From assembly GCA_030581615.1 (NCBI GenBank), contig JAKTTT010000019.1:1-64000 (forward strand): a stretch of 64,000 nucleotides of DNA. Direction: 5' to 3'. Numbering within the stretch: the stretch's first letter is position 1; each line of letters starts with the position of its first letter. This stretch comes from Alloascoidea africana. Lineage: Eukaryota; Ascomycota; Alloascoideomycetes; Alloascoideales; Alloascoideaceae. The notes under the pieces were generated by a model. It was not told the origin of the DNA and ran no database searches. It saw nothing but the letters and a program-made list of their open reading frames with translations. Position numbers and translations under genes: made by a program. Below are positions 1 to 10,229 of this stretch, piece by piece.

Positions 1-234
1 TTGATCCTCCAAATATAGTCCCGCGTACTTGAGCTTTTCCTTGTCAGTGGTGATATCAGAGAGGTCAAATCGTAGGTCTAAACCGTTCAACCATCCGTCC
101 AATTTGTCCGCGTCCCTATTCCCTTTGTAAGTCTTTAGGTTAGGGATTTTAAACTTGATTTTGGCATCTTGATGGGTTGAAGCAGGTTCTGACAGCCCAG
201 GAAAAACTTCTGAAGGATCGATATTGGACGACAT
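1..234 (-). CDS. gag N-terminus, LTR retrotransposon (partial)
   Basis: An ATG at 234 opens a frame that stays open to the window edge (78 codons visible). The product has the Retrotrans_gag-type block FKIPNLKTYKG followed by DKLDGWLNGL and a Lys/Leu-rich helix. This is the capsid region typical of Ty3/gypsy Gag rather than Ty1/copia. Family assignment is by pattern only. It is part of the mobile element above and has no host role. Confidence 0.65.
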   Translation of the reverse strand, partial: MSSNIDPSEVFPGLSEPASTHQDAKIKFKIPNLKTYKGNRDADKLDGWLNGLDLRFDLSDITTDKEKLKYAGLYLEDQ

Positions 235-570
235 CGCGGAAAGTATAAGGCTCAAAGAAAAAATAACAATCAGTAGTAACAATCAGTAGTAGTAGTAACA
301 AGTAGTAGTGAAAAATAGTAGTAACAAGTAGTAGTGACAAATAGTAGTAACAATCAGTAGATAATAAAAAAATAGCCCCAGAACTTTTAGCGCATCGCTA
401 CCAATTATCACGTAAGTGATTTAGAAGAAAAACTTGTTTTCTATATTAAAAAGTGGCGAAAAGATACCATTATATAGTCTTCAGCGACAGATAAATATGG
501 TATACGAGCAAATTAAAAGTAAAAGTATTGCTAACACGAAAAGAGTATAGATTGATAGCAATTGAGAAAG

Positions 571-660
571 AAAAGCATAAAGTTAATAAGAGACTAACGA
601 AGTAGTTAGTAAAAGAAAAGCATAAAGTTGATAAGAGACTAACGAAGTAGTTAGTAAAAG
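571..660. repeat. 45 bp tandem repeat, two copies
   Basis: Copies at 571-615 and 616-660 are in direct order and differ at one position by eye. They lie in the untranslated leader between the LTR and gag, beside a second low-complexity tract of AGT/AACA-type units at about 270-360. Confidence 0.8.
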
Positions 661-702
661 AAAATAAGATAGAGACGACAGAGCAATAATCGTCACAAAT
701 TC

Positions 703-1055
703 TGTTACAGATCGTCTTCTGGCGCGAGGTGAATACTGAGAGTTGTAACTCTAAGATAGAGAACGGCTTTTCAAGCGAGAAAGAGAGAGATAATTCGGTA
801 AACGGTTTCTTATTAAAATTTCTTGATAACTATTAATAACTTCTGATACTTGTACTCCATCTTAGGGAGACACAAGCTTCTTATATAGTTCCTAAATAAC
901 TTCTAAATCAATAATGACAATTCTTTGATTGCTTCCTGAACTCCCTTTTCCTTTGTGAGTTCAGTTGTCCTTTGATGTACTTTCATGCAATTGTCATTGT
1001 TCAATGTACTTCACTTCTAGGTGCAAACCGGAGTGTTACTATAACCCATGTAACA
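703..1055 (-). repeat. 5' LTR of the retrotransposon
   Basis: This 353 bp segment is bounded by TGTTACA (703-709) and TGTAACA (1049-1055), a perfect 7 bp terminal inverted repeat of the usual TG...CA form. It lies between the gag leader and the tRNA gene, where a 5' LTR is expected. The limits are inferred, because the second LTR that would confirm them is outside the window. Confidence 0.5.
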
Positions 1056-1169
1056 ACAAAGGTAACCAGCCTTTGTGTTCTTTGTGTTCTTTGTAAACCA
1101 TCCTTTGTGTCCTTCTTTTCTTCTCATTTCTTACATTATCTTCAGCATCTCTTACAAATTCATAAGCAA

Positions 1170-1240
1170 GCGTTAGTGGTTTAGCGGTAAAATTCGTCGT
1201 TGCCATCGACGAGCCCCCGGTTCGACTCCGGGCTGACGCA
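1170..1240 (+). tRNA. tRNA-Gly (GCC)
   Basis: This is a 71 nt gene with a full cloverleaf. The acceptor GCGTTAG pairs with CTGACGC, the anticodon loop TTGCCAT carries GCC, the T-arm is CCCGG-TTCGACT-CCGGG, and the discriminator is A. CCA is not encoded and there is no intron. The internal B box is ggttcgactcc (1219-1229). A T-rich Pol III terminator follows at 1241. Confidence 0.97.
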
Positions 1241-2165
1241 TTTTGTTTTTTGCTTAACTTTTTTGGAATTTTGAGCCCCGAATGAAAACATTGTAGCATC
1301 TCGGATGTGTTCAGAAGCATTCTCAAGGGTTGTTGTCCTGACACTACTCGCTCTTTATACGAGCAAGTTTAAAGAAACCATCAAATTTCACTTCTTTCAC
1401 CTTTACTTCAAATATAATACGATGGCTAAGTTCTACATTTATCTTTAGTTTGTAACAACTCTACTACAAAAACCAGACGCAGTATACTTGGGAGCCCCGT
1501 GTTTTGATATAGGCGACGCTGTATGCTCATGAAGAAGTAGTGGAAAAGGCTACAATGGGGGTGAATCCCATTCACACCCTAGAAATTTATCAGTTCCATT
1601 GGCATTTTAAAGTTTATCAAGACTATTGAAATTGGATCTTCTCGTTAAAAAGATTAAGCAACCATTCGTTAAGTTGGTATTTTATTGACAAATCCAACAA
1701 GTTCATATAAACTGTTACACCTGAAACATACTCTCCCCGAATGGCCATGGGTTTTTTTAGCATGATTCAGGTCAAATCTCTTTTCAAATAGTATTCTGAC
1801 TCTAACATTAGTGGACATTGGTATATGGTTCGCTTTGATTTTCTTGTGGCGCTTTGAAAGACATTATTATATAGCACACCAGTTGTTTTATTGCTCTTGA
1901 CAAATGAATGTGTTACTTAGTTTCACAAAACCAATCGGAATCTATAGTTACAGTTCCAATGTTCTTGGCAAATGCCATCGCAAAGGTCGAGTTGGGAAAC
2001 TTGTTTATTGGTATGTGTAGAAAATGACAAATCACTGAAACAAAAGCAACCAATCACAATTAGAAGTTGGTATATGATAGTATAACAATAAGAAAGACAA
2101 AGGGACGGGGGAGTGAAAAGAGAGTGACCTTTTCGTAGCCAAGCATAAAGTCAACCAGTCATATA
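1241..2165. other. Intergenic, no gene seen
   Basis: About 925 bp lies between the tRNA-Gly and the 3' end of ATG18. The first bases are the tRNA terminator. The rest is AT-rich, with no frame, repeat or RNA motif that I can support. Confidence 0.6.
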
Positions 2166-3944
2166 CTAAAACAATCTATATTGCTTTATCAAAACACATT
2201 CCCCTCCCTTATCTAACTGTAACGCATAGATGTAAAATTGTCCGTCGAGAGTTGCAACCATAACGTGCTGGCAGGTATGCGACATGGCAACAACGCTTCG
2301 ATATCCACAGTCGGCTGCCACATTTGCCGTTTGAATAGGGCCGGTACCTTTCCCAATACCGTTGCTATTGGCGGATGTCATAGAAGGGAGATTTGAATTT
2401 GGAAGCTTTATGTATGCAAAATCGCGCACTGGTTCCAGCATTGAGGAAACGCTGTTTGGCAGATACATTTCAATTGCTTCTGAAAGCCGATGACTGAAAA
2501 CAGAGGAGCCCTTTCTTATCATATTGCTTACTCCAGATTTCCTCTTGCTTTCTAAAAGTGCATCGAGGCCAGCGTTAGCATGACCTGCAAGCCGCGGCAT
2601 TAGAGTATTCATTTCTTCTCCATCGTCGCTATCATCAGCACTATTACTACTACCTGGTGAGCCATGACTGTCAACCGATGAAGATCTTTGGCGTTGGAGA
2701 CGATTAGTGAGACTTTCCGCAGCGCTACCAGTAGACGTATTCGAGCCTGATCTGGATCTAGGCTTTCGAGCACCCGACGCCACATCTGGAACATTTTTCC
2801 TAGGTCCATTTTTCTGAACTTTAAAGATGTGAATGGTACCAGTGCTAGAGCTAACACAGAGAAATGAAGAATCCAGACTAAAGTTCATGGTATTTATAGA
2901 GGCACTGTAGCTCCCTCTTCTGAACTGGTACAGCTTTGTTCCATTCGGAACTGACCAGACTCTGATTATCGTGCCCTTTTCTGAAGCAGTTGCGAGGAGC
3001 GTCCCGTCGCTGTTCAGAGCCATTGCTGCTATGGATGTTTTATGGGCTTCGATAACGTTCACAGGCGCAAGAGCCAAGGTATCAAAGATCACAACGTCTC
3101 CAGAAGGAGATCCACTCCCACCCCAGTTAGAACGCCTTGGATTCCCACGGGGATTCATTGTAGCTTGTCCACCGTTGGTTGAATTTCTTGCGAACGGAGA
3201 AGAGGTTTCTCGGGCAGGTGCTGGATAGACCAAATAGCAGTGCTCGCTGGAGGGAGATAAGGCACAGATAGCACCACTATTGGGAGACATTTCTATTGTG
3301 TGAAGAAGCTTCATACAGCTGATCTCATAGATATAGATTTGATCTTCTAAGGCCACTATCAGCCGCTTTCTGTTCAATTTAATTGCTAGTACTGCTGTTG
3401 GAAACGTTAGCTCACAAATGGTTGTTTTTCTCTAAATAGCCATAGAGTTAGATCATAAACAGATAAAAGGGCCAAAAGGCTGAAGAGGAATAGCATCATC
3501 ATACTTTTGTATTTACAATTCGTAGTCTTCGGGGAGAAGAATTAGGACGGTCGCCAATTCCAACGATAGCTACAAGGGAGGTCGAGAAGAGCATTTCGGT
3601 GATTCCTATCCGGTAACCAGACCATACCCAGAACGATTAGAAATTAGAAAAACTTGAAAACAAGCAATAGGAAAAACGTACCAACTCCTCCAATCTCTAG
3701 CAGCAGGTACATATTGGGTTAGAAAAGAGCCAGTAGATAAATAGCAACTTTTTTCTAACAGCATACCAGCTGAAAAGCATTCGCCAAAAGGATCACAATT
3801 AAAGATCTTGTAGCCCTTATTCATGCCCACAGATAAGCAACTAAAGTCCTGATTGAAATTCATAAAGTTGAGGGCATCCAGTGATTGGCCTGATGGGGGA
3901 AGGCCTTGGTGCGATATTGAGGAAGAACGTGGCGGCACTGACAT
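2166..3944 (-). CDS. ATG18: PROPPIN autophagy protein Atg18
   Basis: Atg18 binds PI3P and PI(3,5)P2 on pre-autophagosomal and vacuolar membranes and works in autophagy and vacuole fission. The predicted product of 519 residues is a WD-type seven-bladed propeller with the FRRG lipid-binding motif (LYQFRRGS), the conserved start [13 protein letters not shown]-like, [19 protein letters not shown] in the second blade, and the family C-terminus [10 protein letters not shown]. Four exons: 3767-3944, 3682-3696, 3505-3605 and 2166-3431. The second exon is only 15 nt and restores the conserved E-I-G-G-V-G. Donors are GTATGC, GTACGT and GTATGA. The start is the ATG at 3944; the upstream in-frame codon at 3962 is TTG. 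A Ser-rich insert of about 100 residues extends the late-propeller loop. Confidence 0.95.
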
Positions 3945-4444
3945 CGTATCGTTGTTGTGCAATTATCAAAAAGATGGAAACAAGACTAATCACTCCTTGT
4001 ATTACGATATCTTCTGGCTTCCAGATAGGATAGGAGCGGAAAGGACTCTTTCCTATGAGATTGACTATTCGATATGGGAACGCGCTAAAGCTGTGTTATG
4101 AGAGATGCCGTGGGAAGTGATTAGGCTTCTCGCCACCGCCAAAGAGAGATTGTGGGTCCGATACTGAACAGAGTCGTGATAAGCGGAATGAATATTAACC
4201 GGTAGCAGTCGTGGGCCACCCAGAAGTATCGAGAGTGTGGGAGAGGAAGAGGGCTGCGAACAAGAGTTGAAAGCGGTGTGGTCTGGGATGGAGAGGAAAC
4301 AGGTTATGAGCACGCTACAAGGGCTATACCGGTTGAGAGAACACTTCTCAGTTGAGCTTATTTACATATACATTTTAGGTAAAACAGACAGAGCATTTAT
4401 CGTCACTGCTCTCGTTCCAAAGGGTCTCGGGAATCGGTCCTGCT
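3945..4444. other. ATG18 promoter region / MGR2 3' flank
   Basis: About 500 bp lies between two minus-strand genes and should hold the ATG18 promoter and the MGR2 terminator. No distinct motif was recognised. Confidence 0.5.
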
Positions 4445-4975
4445 TCATTTCCTGTCGGCACTGCTGCTGTTGTTGGCCAGGACCTTGACATTGCTCATGG
4501 CCAGGTGCCATTCCAAGGGGGTTCGAGGAAGGTTTCCTCCAGTATGCGAAAGCCAAAAATCTTTGTTCATGAGTCCCAGGGCCTCAGGGTTCTCTTCCGA
4601 CCGAATGACAGATCCGATCGACATGAAAAGGCCAAAAGTCGCCGCAGATCCGCCAATATATTGACCCAGTGTCCTCATGACACCATTTGGACCGGCTCCA
4701 TTTTGAAGAATTGAAAAGCCACCTGTTGGGATAGTTAGTTAGCAAGATCGCAAAGTGCAATTGTACCAAGACGGTCAAACTCACCAAACAATACACCAAC
4801 AACTACGCCGACGGTAGTCTGGATTACAATCAAATCAAAGTTAATCACAGTGCTTTATGCTGCCGTTTCGTGAAGAAGAGCACAATATTCATACACCCAT
4901 TATGGCGCCCATCTTGAACTTGTCCCAGTTGGAGGGGGCATGCTGGCCGTAAGAGACTTGCTGAACTGGAGGCAT
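4445..4975 (-). CDS. MGR2: Mitochondrial TIM23 subunit Mgr2 (Romo1 family)
   Basis: Mgr2 is a small inner-membrane subunit of the TIM23 presequence translocase. It seals the lateral gate and couples TIM21 to the core. The predicted product of 130 residues has the family start [10 protein letters not shown], the glycine-rich first membrane helix [13 protein letters not shown], the loop [17 protein letters not shown] and the second helix [18 protein letters not shown] soluble tail of about 50 residues follows. Three exons: 4895-4975, 4785-4818 and 4445-4722. The 34 nt middle exon encodes most of the first membrane helix. Donors are GTATGA and GTGAGT, and the second intron carries CTAAC before CAACAG. 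It is divergent from the aldo-keto reductase. Confidence 0.95.
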
Positions 4976-5123
4976 TGTTTATGATTGGGAACGAAAATTA
5001 GTGCACACACAGGCGAACGGACTAATAAATAGGGTCAATCAGCCACTTTTTGAAGGTTGGAGGCAGAAAGTGGAGAGAGAGATTCGGCGAGACTCGCTTT
5101 TTTTCTTCTGGGGTCGGTGCGGT

Positions 5124-5129
5124 CACGTG
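5124..5129. promoter_or_regulatory. CACGTG E-box
   Basis: A CACGTG palindrome lies in the 428 bp divergent region between MGR2 and the aldo-keto reductase. It fits Cbf1- or Pho4-type bHLH factors. A short direct repeat (TGTCGGATT twice) follows at about 5141-5160. Confidence 0.4.
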
Positions 5130-5342
5130 CCGGATGGAGTGTGTCGGATTTTGTCGGATTCGGTCCGGGCTCGTGTTTTCTGGAAAGCCTCCATCTCGGG
5201 CTATGGGGCCAATTGGATCTAGTTCTTCAATTAATTGCTTGGGATATGCCTGGAGTTTGCGGGTTTCTTATGAAGGTGGCAAAAAATGCAAGTATGTTCA
5301 CCTAATTTCCGCTATATGCTGGAAGCTAGCATGGATTGTGCC

Positions 5343-5352
5343 TCTATATAAG
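5343..5352 (+). promoter_or_regulatory. TATA box of aldo-keto reductase
   Basis: A CTATATAAG-type element lies about 55 bp before the ATG at 5404. It suggests a regulated, TATA-driven gene, as expected for an inducible reductase. Confidence 0.55.
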
Positions 5353-5403
5353 ACCCGATGAAAGACTACAATATTCAATCATTATCAAACAATTGACAGC
5401 AAA

Positions 5404-6453
5404 ATGGAATTTACTAAACTTGGAAACTCAGGCCTCAAGATATCTAAAATCGTGATGGGTTGCATGTCGTTTGGCGACGACAGTTGGGGGGACTGGGTCA
5501 TAAGCAACGAACAGGAAATATTCAAGCTACTCAAAAAGGCATATGATAGTGGCATCAGAGCCTTTGATACTTCGGACATCTACAGCAATGGGAAGTCCGA
5601 ACGCATTCTTGGGCGCTTTTTGAAGCATTACAACATTAAGCGTAATACAGTGGTCATTATGACAAAGTTGTTCGGAGCTGTGGACGAGGATGATCCAAAT
5701 CTCAAGATGATGACTCTACTCGATCCAGAGTACAGGAAACCTGATCTTGTTAACGCAAAAGGTCTCTCTCGCAAGCACATTTTGGATGCAATTGACGCCT
5801 CTGTAGAAAGGCTCGGCACATACGTGGACCTGTATCAAATTCACAGGTTCGACCGAACCACGCCAAAGGAGGAAATCATGTGTGCTCTTAACGATGTTGT
5901 CAAGTCTGGCAAAGCGAGATACATTGGAGCGTCCACAATGAAGGCCTACGAGTTTGTACAGTGCCAGTTCATTGCTGAGAAAAATGGCTGGACAAAGTTC
6001 ATCTCGATGCAAAACTTTTACAATCTCTTGTACCGAGAAGAGGAAAGAGAAATGATTCCATTCTGCGAGGAAACGGGCGTTGGAATAATCCCATGGTCCC
6101 CCCTTGCGAGAGGGGTTCTGTGTAAACCTCTTCAAGAGCAATCTTCCTCTCTCCGTGCCAACTCCGACATCTCAATCGCGTTTCTCGGCCTTGGAAACTT
6201 GGAAGGAGAGAACAAGAGCTTAGGCGAGATTGTCACTCGGGTCGAAAAGCTAGCCCACGAAAAAGGCGTCAGCATGACGCAAATCTCGATTGCGTGGGTC
6301 ATTGCTAAAGGAGCTTGTCCGATTCTTGGTCTCAACAAGGTGGAGAGAATTGATGAGGCGGTTGGCGCTCTATCTGTTAAATTGACTGACGAAGATATCA
6401 AATATCTTGAGGAGTCATACGTACCAAGACAGGTGTTCGGTGATTTTGATTAA
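5404..6453 (+). CDS. Aldo-keto reductase (YPL088W-like)
   Basis: NADPH-dependent reductase of aldehydes or ketones, 349 residues, a single exon and a full-length TIM-barrel AKR. Visible parts: an N-terminal FTKLGNSGLKIS strand, catalytic Asp and Tyr in FDTSDIYSNG, catalytic Lys in MTKLFG, catalytic His in YQIHRFD, and cofactor residues in IIPWSPLARG. This subfamily is typical of fungal aryl-alcohol or versiconal-type reductases; the substrate cannot be told from sequence. A TATA box lies 55 bp upstream. No biosynthetic neighbours are present, so it is unlikely to belong to a metabolite cluster. Confidence 0.93.
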   Translation: MEFTKLGNSGLKISKIVMGCMSFGDDSWGDWVISNEQEIFKLLKKAYDSGIRAFDTSDIYSNGKSERILGRFLKHYNIKRNTVVIMTKLFGAVDEDDPNLKMMTLLDPEYRKPDLVNAKGLSRKHILDAIDASVERLGTYVDLYQIHRFDRTTPKEEIMCALNDVVKSGKARYIGASTMKAYEFVQCQFIAEKNGWTKFISMQNFYNLLYREEEREMIPFCEETGVGIIPWSPLARGVLCKPLQEQSSSLRANSDISIAFLGLGNLEGENKSLGEIVTRVEKLAHEKGVSMTQISIAWVIAKGACPILGLNKVERIDEAVGALSVKLTDEDIKYLEESYVPRQVFGDFD

Positions 6454-6646
6454 GCAATAGCTATGATATATAGCAGAACCATATCTCACTTGGAGCTCTG
6501 GGGCTATTTAAAAAGAAAATGATATCTTGTATCCAAATAACCACCGTAAATAGTGATGGGCCGTAGGAAATAGCAGAAACCTACACTGCCATGAATATTG
6601 AAACCAAAATAAACAAGCAAAACAAAAAAGAGTCGTATACTTACAA

Positions 6647-8707
6647 TCAGTAATCCAAAGTGGGTGGGTTGTCATTCTGCTTCGCCATTCTGATCATTGG
6701 CGGGGGCCGTAGTATTTCATAATTCACACTCTTCCTTCGTTCTGACCGCCGCTCATCTCGAGACCTTGAGCGTCTCTCAGTCCGCACACTCTTCCTCTCC
6801 CTTCTGTCACGATGTTCGCCCCTCGAGGAAGACCTTCTTCGTTTCGATCTTGATCGAGAGTGACGTCGCTCTCTCTCCCTCTCCTTTTCTTTTTCTTTTT
6901 CTTTTTCCTTTTCTCTGGTTCTCTCTCGCTCCCGCTCTCTTCGCCTTCTATATGCTGCTTCATCTTCCTGTTTTTCTTTAAGCCTGCGCAGGTGTTTTTT
7001 GAAAGCTGCAATTCGAGATTCTTCATCGGGGAGCGACTTGAACTCTTCGGTCTTGTCGACCCGAACTTTTACATCCTCCCATTTATCGTTTATCGAAACA
7101 GGCGGATTTTCAAGATGTTTGAGGACATTTCTAAATGCATCTTGAGCACGGCGTAATCGTCGCTCATTCAAGTACTTGTCTTCTTCCTCTTTAGCCAGCA
7201 GGTCCTCTTTTATCCTTCTCAGGATTAAAGCTATCATCTTGTCGTCCATATTCTCCGCCCGCACATCAGACTTTATAACTTGACGGAACTCGTCAAGGGT
7301 CGTTTCCTTTGTCACAGTGTAGTTTTTAACCAGCGCGATATCGATTGAAATTTCTTTCTGAGTTCTCAGCTGTCGCTCTAGCTCATCAACAACATCAAAA
7401 AATAGCTCTAATGGAGTTGAACCAGGCTGTCCGCATATTTCAATTAAACGTTTATCGTTTTTGATTAATGGATATATTGTTTTCCATTTTGTGCCAGCCT
7501 CGATTTTGCCTTCCTCTTTTAGCTCTTGTAACAGTTGTACAAAAGCCTGTCTTGCCTTTCGTTCATTTCTCCGCTGTGTTCGTTTCTCGATACGCACTTT
7601 CTCAAAATACTCATCTTGCAAGATCTTAATCTTCTTTTCAAAAGATATCAAAAGATCGAGCTTGTTCAGAAACCTTAGTTTCACATTTGTTTGAAATTCT
7701 TCGGCTTTGGGCAATGACTCCAGCACTTGACCCCATTTTGTGAACGCGTCCAGTTCTAGTTGGGCCCAAACCTTTTCAAGTTCGGATATAGCTTCCTCCT
7801 TGGCTCGCCGTTTCTTCTCCTTTTCAGTGCTCTTTAGCTCTGACACATACTTTTCAAACGCTGTCTGCTTTGTCGAAATATCGAACGAAGGGTCTTTATA
7901 CAAAGGTTCGTTTCCAATTATCCCAATAGCAGACTTCCAACGCGTATAGAATTTAATCTCCGGATGTGTTTTCAGCATCTCTATAAAACTTGTTTGGAAA
8001 GATTCCAACTTTTCTTTGCTTTGTTTCAGATTCTCTACCTTCAGTAACTCCAAAAACTCTTCAAAAGTAGTACGTCGTTGCAAGGAATCCTTTATGACAA
8101 AATACCGTGGTTCAGTGACCAAGGCATTCATTACCTTGCTCCAAGTCCACTCCCGATTGACTCCACTTGATCGAAGCAAATCCATAAAACTCTTTTTCGC
8201 CTCTTCAGGGTCCAAGCTATTAGGAACATCGTCCTCCACTAATGACGTAGAACCCGTTCCAGAAAAATCATCTGCAGAGTTTGTAGAGATGTTGGAATAT
8301 TCTGCAGACGGTTTGAATGTATTGGTTTTTTCAACATCCACATGTCCGTTTCCGTTGCCATTTCCGTTGCCATTTTCATGGCTATTGCTTGCACTTTTGC
8401 TGGGTAACTCATCCAATTCCGCCTGAACTTCTTCAGGTACCTCCCAAACGCTCTGTTTAGTCTTTGTATTATAGTAATATTTCTTACCACCCTGAGCGCT
8501 ATACTCTCTCCAGTCCGATTTCGCCAATATCCTCTATGAAATACTCAGTTAGTTAGCCCACATTGAATTCCTGAAAAAGAACACAAACTCATTTCATACC
8601 TCTAGATCTGTAAACAACTCGGGCGGCTTTTCCCACGTAGAAGCATTTGTCGATGGGTTGTAGTAGTACACTCTTCCATCTTCGCTCTGATGCTCTTCCC
8701 AAACCAT
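6647..8707 (-). CDS. PRP40: U1 snRNP-associated splicing factor Prp40
   Basis: Prp40 bridges the U1 snRNP at the 5' splice site to the branch-point proteins and binds the Pol II CTD. The predicted product of 664 residues has two WW domains (residues about 1-35 and 38-70), then several FF domains with the usual Phe-Phe pattern. The last ~120 residues are Arg/Glu/Lys-rich and end in RS dipeptides. Two exons: 8600-8707 (WW1) and 6647-8533 (the rest), split by a 66 bp intron with donor GTATGA and CTAACTAACTGAG before CATAG. The start is the ATG at 8707; the upstream end of the second exon has only an in-frame TTG. The RS/RE-rich tail resembles PRPF40/FNBP3 more than S. cerevisiae Prp40. Confidence 0.95.
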
Positions 8708-9048
8708 TTCTAGTAAAGTGGTGGAGGTGACGCGATAAGGAGAAAAATCATCTTCAAAGGGTGTTGTTGAATATATATGTTACCCGGCCTTGGGACAAAA
8801 GCCAGGAATAATGACACAATCGGCCCAAAAACGATTCTTGTGCGTGCTTGATAAACTGTTTTAATTTTTCGTTTTAAATTGCAACTAAATTTTATTCCGA
8901 GTATCCATTGAGAGGAGAAGACTGGGAATATTGTGACTCACCTTTGGAGAAGCATCGGGGTTTGCCTGATGTCCGGGTAACCGAATTGATATCAATATAA
9001 CCAACGATTCTGGATCAGATAGGAGAGATCGACTGAACCGAGACAAAA
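8708..9048. promoter_or_regulatory. Divergent promoter with inverted Reb1-type sites
   Basis: This 341 bp region between PRP40 (minus) and the HAD gene (plus) contains TGTTACCCGG at 8778-8787 and CCGGGTAAC at 8973-8981. Both match the Reb1 consensus TTACCCG in opposite orientation and start 195 bp apart. They flank a central stretch that could be a nucleosome-length interval. Confidence 0.55.
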
Positions 9049-10151
9049 ATGGCAAGGGGAAGGTTGGTTCTTAAGCAGGCACTTGATTCAGATGTGTTGC
9101 TAAAAGGAGTCGTGTTTGACATGGACGGGACCCTTTGTAAACCTCAAGTTTGTGTCCCTCATCTTTGTGTTTATCAGTTTCCAACTTACTAACCTAAAGT
9201 GATTCATTGCGATTTAGACATGGATGTTTCGTATGTTTTGCTATCATAATTTTGAAATTTGTGGAGCAATTGTGGCTGACTGGATATTCTTTTAGGTCAA
9301 ATGAGAGAATCCCTAGGAATTACCAAGGCAGTCGACATTTTGGATCATGTTCATTCGCTTCCCGAGAAAGAACAGGAAGAAGCCCAACTAAAACTAGAGA
9401 TCATTGAGAGGAAGGCGATGAATGAAATGGTTGGTTTTGTCTCTAATTTAAGGCTGAAGAAATGGCAAACATTGTGCTTGTACACTCCACTAACAGGCAT
9501 TATGGCTTTAGATTCCTCAGCCCGGTCTTGAAGAATTGATGAGTGTACGCTGAAATTTCATTCAAAAGCTTCACTATAAGACGCTAATTAAACCAGTTCT
9601 TGGATTCGGTTAATGTGCCAAAGGCCATTTGCACCAGAAACTTTCCTATTCCAGTGGATTACCTTTTGACCACATTTCTTCCAAATCACAAGATTGACCC
9701 CGTAAGTGTCAAACTGAAAACGAAAATATGGTCCTAAACTAATTATTGCTTAGGTCATTACAAGACACTTTTTCCCTCCAAAGCCTCATCCAGCGGGAAT
9801 CTTGAAGATTGCTGAATCATGGGTAAGTTTGATATCAAATCTGCAATCGACAATTACTAACAAAATCATAGGGGCATGAGCCAAAGCAAATCATCATGGT
9901 TGGTGATTCTAAAGATGACATGGTTGCAGGTGCTAGAGCAGGAGCAACAACCATCCTGTTGACGTCTCCCGATAACAAAACCGCTGTGGATCTTCCAGAG
10001 ACGGACTATGTTGTTGATAGGTATGATCATGCTTATGAACACTTCATGTTAAGACCTTACTAACATTATGAACAGTCTCTCTGACATCATCTCTCTTTTG
10101 AAAGAAGGCATTGAATTGAAGGCTAAACCAGATGCAACAAAAGAACAGTAG
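9049..10151 (+). CDS. HAD-family phosphatase (YOR131C-like)
   Basis: Haloacid dehalogenase-type phosphatase of unknown substrate, 225 residues. Motif I is VVFDMDGTLC with the nucleophile Asp. Motif II is ICTRNF-like and motif IV is MVGDSKDDMVAGARAGA. The central PQPGLEELM block matches fungal YOR131C. Eight exons: 9049-9147, 9218-9230, 9296-9429, 9512-9544, 9597-9701, 9754-9822, 9872-10020 and 10076-10151. The second exon is only 13 nt and encodes the conserved Trp-Met-Phe. Two introns use weak donors, GTTTGT and GTTGGT; most carry ACTAAC-type branch sites. It is convergent with APM3, with 78 bp between stops. Confidence 0.9.
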
Positions 10152-10229
10152 ACTTAAAAGAATACAAGTGTATGGCGCTATAGGTATATACGCTGCTCAT
10201 ATCTCTAATAGATAGAATAGACTCACACA

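Larger units (their letters stand above)
1..1055 (-). mobile_element. LTR retrotransposon, Ty3/gypsy-like, 5' part only
   Basis: This is the 5' portion of an LTR retrotransposon lying on the minus strand and cut by the left window edge. Visible parts, in element order, are a 5' LTR (703-1055), a leader of about 470 bp rich in short repeats, and the start of gag (1-234). The Gag N-terminus has the retrotransposon Gag pattern: a proline-containing start, Tyr-x-Gly, then a Trp-Leu block. The rest of the element, including pol and the 3' LTR, lies outside the window, so whether it is whole or broken cannot be judged. The visible part looks young, because the gag start is open. The LTR ends 114 bp upstream of a tRNA-Gly gene, a common insertion setting for yeast LTR elements. 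Confidence 0.7.

Noticed and set aside
389-403. TGGTAGCG on the minus strand as a primer-binding site for initiator tRNA-Met
   Set aside because: The match is attractive, but it lies about 300 bp from the proposed LTR end and does not adjoin a TG...CA boundary, so it is not annotated.
6724-7156. Long frames on both strands within PRP40's 3' end
   Set aside because: They are shadows of the Arg/Glu-rich repeat coding sequence of PRP40.
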